Notes under the pieces: generated by a model | The model's input: only the letters and a program-made list of their open reading frames with translations | The model's database searches: none | Told to the model about the DNA's origin: nothing | Position numbers and translations under genes: made by a program | In this document: positions 52,772-62,640 of the stretch, in pieces | How positions within the stretch are numbered: position 1 is the stretch's first letter | Layout: every line of letters begins with the position of its first letter | Assembly (NCBI RefSeq): GCF_000526935.1 | Contig: NZ_JAHA01000019.1 | Coordinates: 868,001-932,000 of the forward strand | DNA length: 64,000 bases | Direction: 5' to 3' | From: Butyrivibrio sp. FCS014 | GTDB taxonomy: Bacteria; Bacillota; Clostridia; Lachnospirales; Lachnospiraceae

Positions 52772-54073
52772 TTACAGTTCTATGGTCTGCTCCCATACCT
52801 TGCCGGTTGCCGGGAACAGCTCTCCGAATCCAAGGTCCGTGACCTTGATATTGACGTCGCTTACGCTGCTCATGTCCATGTTTATCCGAAGCCTTGTGGT
52901 ACCCTGAGGCCTCTTTTCAAGCCCGTCCAGATAAAACTGCACAACCCTTGGCATCTTGCCGGTAAGGGGCGTCACCTCGATGTTGAGAATGCCGCTGGGA
53001 TCCATAATGATATCAAGGCTCGTCTGGGCCTCATACCAGTTTACTCCCGCATCCAGCAGCGCATAGTACACTTCCGTGCCGCACTTAAGGAGCTTCATGC
53101 CAAGATTTGACTTAAGCTTGTCCTCTCCCAGGAACACGAATTTCCCTGTATTTGCGCTGGGGCGTATCCTCTCTCTTGCGGCAATGCTGGCCCCCTTGCT
53201 AAAGAGGTTGTTGCCCTGGAACACACGCCTTGTCCTGCACAAAAACTCCAGGGATCTCTTGGTCCACTTCTCGTGGAACCCGTCTCCCAAAAGGAACACG
53301 GTAGATATCACCTTGTCCCCGCATACCTTCTGCATAATGGTCAGAAACTCGTCATCCAGCCTGTCGCAGGTCTTATGGAAAAGAGCCGCCTCCTTAGGGA
53401 AGCCTTCCGGCCCGATCTTAAGGTCATCAAAGCTGTTCACATCAATGGTGGCAACCACGGGTTTGGTCCTGTAGTTGAGGCTCATCTCGTAAACCAACAG
53501 CGTCTCAAGATCATAATCACAGGCCAGCACCGCATGCCTTGTCAGCTCGTCGGGCTGATAGAGCATGTAATTGTAGAAGCTCTCCTCGTGGCTCTGGTAA
53601 AAGACATTCCGGGTCTTGAGCTCCAGAGCTGTGGTCACCGCATTGAGCACCTGCACCATCCTGTGATCCAGTGATTTTGTGGTAAACATGATGGCATCCA
53701 CGTTGTCCATGGACAGCTCCATAGACAAAAGTGAAAGACTTCTCTTAACAAAAAGAGTAAGAAGAGCGATGGGGTCGTACTCAGACTCCCCAACCATAAC
53801 GGGTTTGCCGTTCTTGGCCGCTGCGATCAGATTGTCCACAGCGATGCCGTCCCCTTCCTCGATGTGCCTTACGGCTTCCTTGCCGTAGAACCACTGGTTC
53901 ACATCACGTCTTTTGCAAAGGATCGTGGGAATATTATAAAGTTCGGAACCGGCCAGTACCGACAAAGTCTCCGGCATATCCGCATCGGAGGCCAGGTAAC
54001 TTATCTGGGAAACCTTCTCTCCCAGATCATACCCCAGTACAAACCGCTTTTCTTCAGAATTTCCAAAAAGCAT
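52772..54073 (-). CDS. actin/Hsp70-fold-like protein (DUF5716-like)
   Basis: 433 residues. The start FVLGYDLGEKVSQISYL resembles the phosphate-1 loop of the actin/Hsp70/sugar-kinase fold (DxGxxxSxI/V). Later stretches, VLACDYDLETLLVYEM (a second phosphate-type strand) and STVFLLGDGFHEKW (adenosine-type), occupy the right order. The C-terminal 130 residues look like a beta-sandwich (DIIMDPSGILNIEVTPLTGKM), as in Hsp70 substrate domains. From memory this matches a Firmicutes DUF5716 family; that should be checked. It lies six bases after the giant gene. Confidence 0.75.
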   Translation of the reverse strand: MLFGNSEEKRFVLGYDLGEKVSQISYLASDADMPETLSVLAGSELYNIPTILCKRRDVNQWFYGKEAVRHIEEGDGIAVDNLIAAAKNGKPVMVGESEYDPIALLTLFVKRSLSLLSMELSMDNVDAIMFTTKSLDHRMVQVLNAVTTALELKTRNVFYQSHEESFYNYMLYQPDELTRHAVLACDYDLETLLVYEMSLNYRTKPVVATIDVNSFDDLKIGPEGFPKEAALFHKTCDRLDDEFLTIMQKVCGDKVISTVFLLGDGFHEKWTKRSLEFLCRTRRVFQGNNLFSKGASIAARERIRPSANTGKFVFLGEDKLKSNLGMKLLKCGTEVYYALLDAGVNWYEAQTSLDIIMDPSGILNIEVTPLTGKMPRVVQFYLDGLEKRPQGTTRLRINMDMSSVSDVNIKVTDLGFGELFPATGKVWEQTIEL

Positions 54074-54079
54074 CCTTTA

Positions 54080-57000
54080 TTATCCTTCCGCTTCCTCATC
54101 TTCTATAGGATAAAAGAGTTTATCGCTGATAAATCTCCTCTTGTAATACTCAGACATAAGGTTGTCCACGGTGCCGTAATCCTGCAGGGTCTCGCCGATC
54201 ATGATGTCGTTGATCATAGAAAAGCGCCCTGTGAGATGCTCCTTGACGATATCACTCTTTTGAATGGTACCGCTCTCGGTATGAGTGCCCTCGTCATTGC
54301 CCTCCTCGGTGATGTAGTACTGCATCTGCTCGCCGAAGAACAGCACAAATTCAGTCACATAGATGCCATCGTACATCTCCTGCATCTGCCTTACATGATA
54401 TTCATTGCCGGCATCATTGGCCAGCCTGTAATGAACAACGCACCTGGCCCCGGGAGTTGTCTTGTACTCCAGCATGGTCTTGTCGATGAACTGGACCATA
54501 TCCGGCAGTATATCCTGATACTCCTGATAGAAGGGGAATACTATATTTCTTGAAAGCAGTTCCTTCAGGAAAAGAGCCGCCACCTTCTCGTTGATCTCCT
54601 CCTCAGAGCTGCTCTCCCCTGCATAATATCTAAGATATGCCAGCTTGCAGATCTCCTGTATAGGCATATTATCGAGAGCCATCTTCTCGATGCGCTCAAA
54701 AACATATCTGTCCGTAACCTTGTTCTTCACAAAGCTGTCATAGGCACTCTGGGCAAGGAAAGCCATCTCTATGTCAGAGTTGGAGCCGCTTTGAACATAG
54801 GACTTGAAGACCTCGATCTTCTCTCCGATATAAGCTCCGCTGTAGAGCATCTGAACCAGCATTCTCTCGCCAAGTCCGTACGTATCAATGCCAAAGGACT
54901 CCGCTGCTCTCCAGATATCCCTCATCTCCTTGATGGTTCCCCTGAAGTTCTCCACCAAATAGGCAAGTAGCTGCTCGTCATACTTGCCGCTCTTAAAGGC
55001 GCTGTGGGCTATATTCAGCTCTTTTTCTGAGGCATCAAGAAGGCCCCGGTCAAGAAGTCTTACGCAAAGGCGAAGAATTATTCTCGGGTCAATGCCGTAG
55101 GTGCCAAAGAGAGTGATCCACTCAAGAGCCTTGTCGTACAGCCCCGACAATACCATGATCTCCAGGATCTCATTCCTTGCGCCGGTTCCCAGCTCCCCAA
55201 GGTCCATCTCCATAAGGTATTCCGTGAGCTGCCTTGTAAAGTCATTGTCGTAATAGAACCTGATGAGATTGCTGCGGATCTCGTTTCTGCTGCTCTTTCT
55301 TACAAACTCGGATTCCGCAAGATCTCTGTATCTGCTAACGTTATCCATGTCGATGGTATAGGCGTTTTTGCCAAGGTCGCACAGGAAAAGATCAAGGTTC
55401 TCACGACCCTTCTGGATGTAGGGGATCGTAAATGCAGCAAGCTTCCCGGGAAGCATCATCTTGGTATTGGTGTGTGGCACGGAAACCCCGTATCTGTTGT
55501 CATCGCGGTCCGTAAGGAGCACAGCATAATCACTGCCGTACAGAGGCACGTAGGCGCAGCCATCCGACATTGAGTATTTCATTTCCCGCTCCAGCTTGTC
55601 GTAAACCACCACGACACCGCTGATGCGCTTATCATCGGTCATTATCTCCGAGGTAAAGAGAATGCTAAGAACCTTGGATGCATTGGTGGCATCCACCATC
55701 TGCCTTGTAAGCATGTTTTTGTAAAGGTAGGCCAGATCTTTGTTGATCCTGCCCTTATCGAGCTGAGCCAGAAGATACTTCTCTATCTGAGGAAGGTATG
55801 ACTCGTAGAGCTCCGGGTATTCCTCCCTGTTCTCGTGAACATATCTGTAGAGAATGGCGTTCTTGTCGTATTCTAAGTCGCTCTGGTAGGAGAAATACAT
55901 AAGGACCATCCTGCTGATCTCGCAGGGAAGAAGGCCGTTCTCATCGGTGTAGATGGACATCATGTAGTACTCGTAGAGCCTTGTTATGCGAAGCTGCCTG
56001 TCTACGCCCTTCTCATACCACTCAAAGGCGTATCTGTCTGTCTTGCCGCCCTTAATAAGCAGCGAAACTATGGCCTCAAGGACCTCATCGCTGACTCTAA
56101 TCTCGTAGCAGGCCTTGAGGATCCTGAAGAGCCTGTTATCAAAGTTCCTTACTCTGAGAGACAGGTACACTATCTGGTCTATAAGATTCAGGCTGATGAT
56201 CTTCCTCTTTGCTCCGTACTCAAGCACATAGAGCTCGTACTCATCAAGCCTTGTGAGGATCGAAGGCGAGTCATTAAGAAGGTTCATGGACTCAAGATAC
56301 AGGATCGGGCTTCTGCAGCCAAAGGAAAACTGCTCCTCCAGAACCATCCACTTTCTGGGAGTGCTGGCGCTGTACTCCTCGGCTATATAGAGGAGAAGCC
56401 AGGCAATACGCCAATTGTCATGATTTCTTCTGAAGATTCCCTCAAGCCTCTCGGAGATATCATTGATAAATGCATCCTCCCTGCTGCAGAGGGTGGAAAG
56501 ATACAGATAATAGCTGTACAGGGTGTCTCCCGGTGCCTCTTCTACTTCTCTTGCGGCCTGGTCCAGTATCCACTTGCCCTCGTTCACGCGTCCCGCAGTG
56601 ATGTAGTAATGGGCGGTGTAAAGCCTTGTCTCTAAGTCCTTGTCGTCTATGGCATTCATCTTGGTGATGATCTTGCCGGTCTCGGAGAGCCACTCCCTGG
56701 ACTTTATCTTCTTGCAGCTGAAATTCTCATATATCCTGACAAGGTCCACCAGAAGCTTTTTCTTTTCCTGATAATCGGATGTAAGATGTCTTCCGGAAAG
56801 CTCCACAACCACCGTAACAGGAATCTCCAGGGTCACAAAGAAGTTATGAAGAATGATCTTGCCGTAGTTCCTGCCCTCGTGAAGATTCTCCGGGCAGATC
56901 CTGAGCTTTATCCTGCAGGAGCTTCCGGAGAAGTCATCCTCTGTAAGCTCTGTTCTGTCGAGGGTTATGAAGTCTCCGTCAACCTCGGTACTAAGGCTCG

Positions 57001-57667
57001 TGTAGCCCCAGCCGTTTCTTGTTATGATGATTCCGTGATCGTGGGTAAGTCCGTTAAAGTCGATCAGAAGCTCCCCGGGCTCTGCCACATATTGAACCGG
57101 CTGCTTCTTGTTGATGGAAATAAGAAATTCCTCTACGTTCTGGATGTTGTCGGGATTGGTGGACAGTCCCCTGTAAAGGCTCTCGTACTGGGCATCGTTG
57201 CCCCTGAATATTGAAATGAACTCACGGGAATAAAAGAGGTTTACCGCCTCATTCCAGTCAGACTTTGCCAGATTTGCAAAATGAAAAAGATTCTTGATGT
57301 CACCGAGGCTGGATGCAATATGATCCAGACGCACGGTAACTACGAAGGGCAGAACATACTCACCCTGATTGGATATGATCCTGAAATCCCCCTTGATAAC
57401 ATCCCCCTGGGAAAGCCCCTGCCCGTCGAATCTGTAAGAAAGCTCATAGGGAGAGCCGGAAAACTCCTCAGCAAGGACATTCATCCTTATCTCAGTAGAA
57501 GTAACAATTCCGTAGGTGGGATCATTCTCCGGTCCGAAGATGGTAAAAGAGCCCTCAACAGACTCCCCGGGAATAATGGACAGCTCAACTCTCGCAGTGG
57601 AGAAGTCAAGACTCCGCTGCGTATATTTATATTTACCCTGAAGTAACTGGTCAATTATTTCTCTCAC
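54080..57667 (-). CDS. giant cytoplasmic protein, Ig-like domains plus helical solenoid (DUF5717-like)
   Basis: 1195 residues, function unknown. Residues of about 15-115 and 195-295 are two beta-sandwich (Ig/MSP-like) regions (ELSIIPGESVEGSFTIFG and GELLIDFNGLTHDHGIIITRNG). From about 305 to 1080 the protein is nearly all helical, with TPR/solenoid-like spacing, interrupted by a short beta-rich insert at about 680-790. The C-terminus holds a further small beta domain (ARCVVHYRLANDAGNEYHV). There is no signal or membrane segment. It starts with GTG. It heads the four-gene operon. From memory it resembles DUF5717 of Lachnospiraceae. Confidence 0.8.
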   Translation of the reverse strand: MREIIDQLLQGKYKYTQRSLDFSTARVELSIIPGESVEGSFTIFGPENDPTYGIVTSTEIRMNVLAEEFSGSPYELSYRFDGQGLSQGDVIKGDFRIISNQGEYVLPFVVTVRLDHIASSLGDIKNLFHFANLAKSDWNEAVNLFYSREFISIFRGNDAQYESLYRGLSTNPDNIQNVEEFLISINKKQPVQYVAEPGELLIDFNGLTHDHGIIITRNGWGYTSLSTEVDGDFITLDRTELTEDDFSGSSCRIKLRICPENLHEGRNYGKIILHNFFVTLEIPVTVVVELSGRHLTSDYQEKKKLLVDLVRIYENFSCKKIKSREWLSETGKIITKMNAIDDKDLETRLYTAHYYITAGRVNEGKWILDQAAREVEEAPGDTLYSYYLYLSTLCSREDAFINDISERLEGIFRRNHDNWRIAWLLLYIAEEYSASTPRKWMVLEEQFSFGCRSPILYLESMNLLNDSPSILTRLDEYELYVLEYGAKRKIISLNLIDQIVYLSLRVRNFDNRLFRILKACYEIRVSDEVLEAIVSLLIKGGKTDRYAFEWYEKGVDRQLRITRLYEYYMMSIYTDENGLLPCEISRMVLMYFSYQSDLEYDKNAILYRYVHENREEYPELYESYLPQIEKYLLAQLDKGRINKDLAYLYKNMLTRQMVDATNASKVLSILFTSEIMTDDKRISGVVVVYDKLEREMKYSMSDGCAYVPLYGSDYAVLLTDRDDNRYGVSVPHTNTKMMLPGKLAAFTIPYIQKGRENLDLFLCDLGKNAYTIDMDNVSRYRDLAESEFVRKSSRNEIRSNLIRFYYDNDFTRQLTEYLMEMDLGELGTGARNEILEIMVLSGLYDKALEWITLFGTYGIDPRIILRLCVRLLDRGLLDASEKELNIAHSAFKSGKYDEQLLAYLVENFRGTIKEMRDIWRAAESFGIDTYGLGERMLVQMLYSGAYIGEKIEVFKSYVQSGSNSDIEMAFLAQSAYDSFVKNKVTDRYVFERIEKMALDNMPIQEICKLAYLRYYAGESSSEEEINEKVAALFLKELLSRNIVFPFYQEYQDILPDMVQFIDKTMLEYKTTPGARCVVHYRLANDAGNEYHVRQMQEMYDGIYVTEFVLFFGEQMQYYITEEGNDEGTHTESGTIQKSDIVKEHLTGRFSMINDIMIGETLQDYGTVDNLMSEYYKRRFISDKLFYPIEDEEAEG

Positions 57668-57734
57668 AACTCACCCCAAAAAAACAATTTATCCAGTATA
57701 GTATACCATAAAGCGTCCAGTCGGGCGAAGAAGG

Positions 57735-58949
57735 TTACTCGGTTCTGAGGGCCTCGATAGGGTCGAGGTCGGCCGCTCTTTTGGCAGGGTAGATGCCGAA
57801 GAAAAGACCTATGGCGGTGGAGATGGCTACTACGATGGCCACAAGGGCGGGGTTAACCGTAAAGGAGAAGCCTACGACCTTGCAGATGATGAAGGATACT
57901 GTAAGGCCGAAGATGATTCCGATGATACCGCCTACGAAGGTGAGAATGGCGGCTTCAGCAAGGAACTGGGTCAGTATGGAGGAGGTTCTTGCTCCAAGGG
58001 ACTTTCTGATGCCGATCTCTCGGGTTCTCTCTGTTACGGATACTGTCATGATATTCATAACGCCGATTCCGCCTACCAGAAGGGAAATGGCTGCAATGAT
58101 GGCTACAACAGATGTGATGATGTCCAGGATGGCGTTGGTGGTCTGGTCAAAGCCGGCGCCGGAGGAGATCTTCACTGCGTTCTCGCCCCGAAGTCCCATG
58201 ATGTTCTCAACAACGGCTCTGGTCTGGGCAAGAACGGCCTGCTTGTCCTCATTGTCAAGGTACATGGTGAACCCGGTGATCATGTTGTCCACATCAAAGT
58301 TAAAGGATTCGCATACTGAGGTGTATGGTCCTTCAGCCAGTACCATGGCTTCATCGCCGAAGCTGGAATAGGCCATATCCATGGGTGTGTCCTCCCTGAT
58401 TCCGATTACGGTAAACTCCTGGGTAAGATCGTTGGCAGTGAGTTCTACAGTGTTTCCAACCGCCTCCTCGTAGCCAAACACAAGATTTGACATGGTCTGG
58501 CTTATAACAAGAACGTTCTTGGCATCATCCACGTCACTGTCTCCATAATATCTCCCGTGAACAATGGTCACGCCGGAGCTGTTCTCTGCTGCCGGCTTTC
58601 CTCCGGAAACATAAACGTCGTAGGACCCTTTTCTGCCCTTGACACTTCCGAAAACATTGACAGTGGGCGATATTCCGAAGATCCTGGATATGCTTGACTC
58701 AATCTGATCAATCTGTTCTCTGGTAAAAGTCTTATCAGTCTTGGTATCATCAAGGGATACTGAAATAGTGGTGGCTCCGATGGAGTCCATCTCACTGTTT
58801 ACCGTAGCCTTCATGCCATCACCGATAATAAGTACCGTAATCACCGCTGAAATACCGATGATAATGCCAAGCATGGTCAGAAATGATCTGCCCTTGTTGT
58901 TCCTGATACTGGCTAATGCACTTTTTATATACTCTCCGAAAGTTCCCAT
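57735..58949 (-). CDS. MacB-like ABC transporter permease, copy 2
   Basis: A 404-residue FtsX/MacB-type permease: an N-terminal membrane segment (SFLTMLGIIIGISAVITVLIIG), a large extracytoplasmic MacB_PCD domain (about 50-265) and three C-terminal membrane segments with the SVTERTREIGIRKSLGA motif. It is about 45-50% similar by eye to its upstream neighbour. The ATG at 58947-58949 with GAGGA is preferred over a TTG four codons earlier. It is last in the four-gene efflux operon. Confidence 0.93.
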   Translation of the reverse strand: MGTFGEYIKSALASIRNNKGRSFLTMLGIIIGISAVITVLIIGDGMKATVNSEMDSIGATTISVSLDDTKTDKTFTREQIDQIESSISRIFGISPTVNVFGSVKGRKGSYDVYVSGGKPAAENSSGVTIVHGRYYGDSDVDDAKNVLVISQTMSNLVFGYEEAVGNTVELTANDLTQEFTVIGIREDTPMDMAYSSFGDEAMVLAEGPYTSVCESFNFDVDNMITGFTMYLDNEDKQAVLAQTRAVVENIMGLRGENAVKISSGAGFDQTTNAILDIITSVVAIIAAISLLVGGIGVMNIMTVSVTERTREIGIRKSLGARTSSILTQFLAEAAILTFVGGIIGIIFGLTVSFIICKVVGFSFTVNPALVAIVVAISTAIGLFFGIYPAKRAADLDPIEALRTE

Positions 58950-58964
58950 ATTAGTCCTCAAACA

Positions 58965-60173
58965 TCACAGTCTCAGTGCATCGATAGGCTTCATCTTGGC
59001 TGCCTTCCTTGCAGGATACAGTCCGAAGAAAAGACCTATCATAATGGAGAAAAGAGCTGCTCCTCCAACTGAAGTGGGTGTGATGATAACATCAAAGCCT
59101 ATGGCTGTACAAATAAGATGAGCCGCAATGATCCCGAGAATAATACCTACGATTCCTCCAAGAAGCGTAAGGATCGCAGCCTCAGATAAAAACTGCGTCA
59201 TTATGGCACCGGTACTTGCGCCGATGGATTTTCTTATGCCAATCTCTCTGGTCCTCTCGGTAACGGATACAAGCATTATATTCATAACGCCGATTCCGCC
59301 TACCACAAGGGAAATAACCGATACCAGAAGAAGGAAGCTCTGAGCGTAACCCAGGATCTGATTAAGCTGATCCGCAAAATCCGCCATGCTGTATGCGCTT
59401 AAGGCACTTGTCCCCCTGAGGCCATGTGCATTTATAAGCAGATTCTCTGCCTTGCTTACGGAATCCGAAAGGGTCTGCTGGTCATCAAAAAGAAGCAGTG
59501 AAGAAAACTGCTCGGTGTCGTAATCAAAGTCCGCTCCCAGTGCGGTATATGGCATCTCAATCTGAGCGTAATATTCCTGTCCCTCCATAAGGAAGGTATA
59601 CATCTCATTCATGTGATCGCGAAGGCCGATAACGGTGTAGGTAGCCGTCTTACCATATACGGTGATATCTAACTCCATGCCCACGGCATCCTCTGTTCCG
59701 AAGATCTTCTTGGCATCATCAAGAAGCATTACGCAGACTCTCTGGGAAGAATCCACCTGCTGCTTGTTAAAATAGCTGCCTTTCACAATGCCGTTGCTTA
59801 AATAGTTCTCAAGGCTCTCCGCACCACCGGATATACTGGCACTGAAGGTACCTTTTCTGCCGGTTACCTTACCGTAGGAGGTAAAATCCGGTGAAACGCC
59901 CTTTATATCAGGCAGTGCCTCCTCAAGGTTGGCAATGTCATCCCTTGTGAAGCGCTCTGAAGTCTTACTTGTATTGATATTAAGCTGTCCGTAGTTACCG
60001 GCAATGTCGTTGAGCTGGCTTTTTACAAATTCGCTCATACCATTACCCAGGGCAACGACAGCAATAACCGCGGCAATACCGATGACTATGCCCAGCATGG
60101 TCATCAGTGTTCTATAGCCGTTTCCTATTATCTGTTTAATTGCGCTTTTAAAATACTCGCCAAATTTTCCCAT
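58965..60173 (-). CDS. MacB-like ABC transporter permease, copy 1
   Basis: A 402-residue permease with the same layout as the next gene: a first membrane segment at about 20-45, a MacB periplasmic-core-like domain, and the SVTERTREIGIRKSIGAS motif before the last membrane segments. Two different permeases in one operon suggest an asymmetric heterodimer. Its first base is the last base of the membrane-fusion gene. It works with the separate ATPase (61762-62466). Confidence 0.93.
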   Translation of the reverse strand: MGKFGEYFKSAIKQIIGNGYRTLMTMLGIVIGIAAVIAVVALGNGMSEFVKSQLNDIAGNYGQLNINTSKTSERFTRDDIANLEEALPDIKGVSPDFTSYGKVTGRKGTFSASISGGAESLENYLSNGIVKGSYFNKQQVDSSQRVCVMLLDDAKKIFGTEDAVGMELDITVYGKTATYTVIGLRDHMNEMYTFLMEGQEYYAQIEMPYTALGADFDYDTEQFSSLLLFDDQQTLSDSVSKAENLLINAHGLRGTSALSAYSMADFADQLNQILGYAQSFLLLVSVISLVVGGIGVMNIMLVSVTERTREIGIRKSIGASTGAIMTQFLSEAAILTLLGGIVGIILGIIAAHLICTAIGFDVIITPTSVGGAALFSIMIGLFFGLYPARKAAKMKPIDALRL

Positions 60174-61726
60174 TACTGTACCTGTACAGGCATACCCTCT
60201 GTAAGGGTGCTTACATCCGATGAAATAACCGCATCGCCATTAGAGAGGCCTTCTGTTATCTCTGCTTCTGTGCTGTTTGAAATTCCTATTGTGACATTCT
60301 TTCTGGTGACAATGCCGTTCTCCACTACATACACATAATCACCTGTAGAATCTGTCTGAACATATTCGTAAGGAAGAACAATCGTGTTCTCTGCCTTTTC
60401 TGCGTGGATCTTGTTGTTGGCCTCAACCCCGAGGATTATCTCATCATCAGGATTTGTGACAACAATAACCGTATCAACAACTGCCACGCCGTTGGCATTC
60501 TTTGTAGCTGTTCCGGAGATCTTGGAAATCTCACCCTCATAGGTCTTGTTGTTAATTGTTACATCAACCTTCTGTCCAACGGAGATCTTGGGAAGGTCAC
60601 TCTTTGAAACCTGAATCGCAACCTGAACTTCATCAAGATTTGCCAGAGTAACAACCATGGAACCTGCGGTAACGGTTGCTCCGTCCACTACATTGGCGGG
60701 AATAGCTGTAACAACGCCGTTGAATTCTGCAGACACTCCTGCTCTGGCTTCCTCAATCTTGGAGAGGGTATCCTCCTGATTGAGCTGGGTAGTATCAAGT
60801 GCTGCCTTGGCAGACTGAACATTACCGCCGCTCACCTTTAAGCTTTTGGCTTCACCAAGGCGTGATGCTTCATCCTTAAGTGCAGTAATCTGATCCTGCC
60901 AGGCAATGATCTGAGGATCTCTTGTAAGGGCTGCTGTAGCATCTGTCAGCGCTTCCTGAGTCTGGAGATACATCTCGTTTCCGTCACTGTCTTTTCTGTC
61001 TGTAGCAGCATAGCCCTCAGCTGAGTCAGACACCCTGTTCTGGTTGTAGTCCATCTGGACTTTTTTAAGCTCATCTATAGTCTGATTGATCCTGTTCTGT
61101 TTCTCTGTTATCTGCTTATTTACAGCTTCTATCTCATTGGTTATCTGATCGATCCTGTCATTTATCTGAGCCAGAGTCATGGTGTTGGCATATCCCTGCG
61201 CTGCCGAAGATGCGGTGGCACCTGCAGCTGTGGCACTATAGCTTCCCTTTGCCTGTTTGATTGCAAGCTCCGCATTCTTCTGGGCCAGGTCCAGTGCTTC
61301 CTGATCATAGGTATAGAGCATATCTCCGGTCTTTACCTTGTCTCCAACCTTAACGTTGATCTTCTCAAGAGGTGCGGTTACATCCGAGAAAAAGCTCTTA
61401 CTCTCTGCGCTCTGAACGGTACCGGAAATGGAAATAACATTCTCAATGGTGCCCTGAGCAGCGGCATAGGTCTCAACATATACAACAGAGTTCTTCTTGC
61501 TGTTCAGGACTCCTGCAATGATCCCGATAGCGGCAAGGGCCACTATTCCCAGAACAACATAGCGCTTTTTGAACTTTTTCTTTTTGCCTGCGGAGTCTGA
61601 CAGATCGGTGGTATCGTAATCTTCATAGACCTCCATCTCCGATCCGGTGGTCTCCTTTATCTCGTTGTTTACTTCAGGCTGCTCGGTTACAGAAGTATCC
61701 TGCTTAACTTCATCCACTTTAGACAT
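60173..61726 (-). CDS. membrane-fusion (HlyD/MacA-like) component of ABC efflux system
   Basis: 517 residues. An acidic cytoplasmic N-terminus of about 50 residues, one membrane segment (YVVLGIVALAAIGIIAGVL, about 55-74), then a biotinyl-lipoyl half, a long coiled-coil hairpin (about 165-240, DRIDQITNEIEAVNKQITEK), a second lipoyl half and a beta-barrel domain. The layout is that of MacA/YknX-type adaptors of MacB systems. The coiled-coil hairpin is longer than in typical Gram-positive members. It follows the ATPase gene by 35 bases and overlaps the permease by one base. Confidence 0.92.
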   Translation of the reverse strand: MSKVDEVKQDTSVTEQPEVNNEIKETTGSEMEVYEDYDTTDLSDSAGKKKKFKKRYVVLGIVALAAIGIIAGVLNSKKNSVVYVETYAAAQGTIENVISISGTVQSAESKSFFSDVTAPLEKINVKVGDKVKTGDMLYTYDQEALDLAQKNAELAIKQAKGSYSATAAGATASSAAQGYANTMTLAQINDRIDQITNEIEAVNKQITEKQNRINQTIDELKKVQMDYNQNRVSDSAEGYAATDRKDSDGNEMYLQTQEALTDATAALTRDPQIIAWQDQITALKDEASRLGEAKSLKVSGGNVQSAKAALDTTQLNQEDTLSKIEEARAGVSAEFNGVVTAIPANVVDGATVTAGSMVVTLANLDEVQVAIQVSKSDLPKISVGQKVDVTINNKTYEGEISKISGTATKNANGVAVVDTVIVVTNPDDEIILGVEANNKIHAEKAENTIVLPYEYVQTDSTGDYVYVVENGIVTRKNVTIGISNSTEAEITEGLSNGDAVISSDVSTLTEGMPVQVQ

Positions 61727-61761
61727 TTCGTTCCTCCATACACTCTTTTCTTCTATAACAA

Positions 61762-62466
61762 TCAGATCTCATCCTTATATTCGGGATTTTTAATATCGCT
61801 CTGTATCATTCCGTCCGAGATGGTGATTATCCTCTTGGCCTGCTTGGCAATACCGGGGTCATGGGTGATGATGATGACCGTTCTGCCCTCATGATAGAGC
61901 CTCTTTATGATCCTTATTATCTCCTTTGTGGAGTGGGTATCAAGGTTACCTGTGGGCTCATCCGCAAGAAGAATAGGCGGTGCCTGGGCGATGGCCCTTG
62001 CGATGGCAACCCTCTGCTGCTGTCCGCCGGACATCTCACTGGGCTTGTGAGTCTTTCTCTTTTCAAGGCCCACGCTGTTAAGTGCGGCATTGGCAAGGCG
62101 CAGTCTCTCCTTCTTGGAAACTCCTCTGTATATAAGAGGAAGCTCCACATTTTCCAAAGCTGTCAGTGACGGTATAAGATTGAATCCCTGAAAAATAAAT
62201 CCTATCTCCCTGTTCCTGATGTCTGACTGTTCATCGTCAGACATGTGAGAAACATCCTGCCCATGGAGAAAATACTTGCCGCTGGTGGGGGTATCAAGAC
62301 ACCCAAGCATGTTCATAAGTGTGGACTTTCCGGATCCGGACTGGCCGATAATGGCCACAAATTCGCCCTCTCCGATGGTCAGATTTACATGGCTCAAAGC
62401 TCTGACCTCATTTTCCCCGGGATTATATATCTTGCTTACGTCTTTTATTTCAACGAGTTTCTTCAT
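61762..62466 (-). CDS. MacB/LolD-type ABC transporter ATP-binding protein
   Basis: 234 residues with Walker [10 protein letters not shown], signature MSGGQQQR, Walker [13 protein letters not shown] and the family motif [16 protein letters not shown]. It is the ATPase of the efflux operon that continues with the membrane-fusion protein and two permeases. Such systems export peptides, antimicrobials or macrolides; the substrate is unknown. It is the first gene; the upstream gap (62467-62570) is A/T rich with no clear regulator site. Confidence 0.94.
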   Translation of the reverse strand: MKKLVEIKDVSKIYNPGENEVRALSHVNLTIGEGEFVAIIGQSGSGKSTLMNMLGCLDTPTSGKYFLHGQDVSHMSDDEQSDIRNREIGFIFQGFNLIPSLTALENVELPLIYRGVSKKERLRLANAALNSVGLEKRKTHKPSEMSGGQQQRVAIARAIAQAPPILLADEPTGNLDTHSTKEIIRIIKRLYHEGRTVIIITHDPGIAKQAKRIITISDGMIQSDIKNPEYKDEI

Positions 62467-62570
62467 TTACATCTCCCGATTGCTAAAAAATACACAAACT
62501 TCATTATATAGTATGATATTTCATGAATAAAAGAAAGTACGGCCCATGCTAAATTTAATAAAATTTTTAT

Positions 62571-62610
62571 AAAAAAAATGGTGCACAATCTATTTAGATT
62601 GTACACCATA
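62571..62610 (-). terminator. Rho-independent terminator of the thiamine transporter gene
   Basis: Arms of 15 bases (ATGGTGCACAATCTA and TAGATTGTACACCAT, one mismatch) pair across 62579-62610, followed on the minus strand by eight T residues (62571-62578). It lies 30 bases after the thiT stop. Confidence 0.92.
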
Positions 62611-62640
62611 TTCTCCCTCAATCAATACCGCAGATCTACT

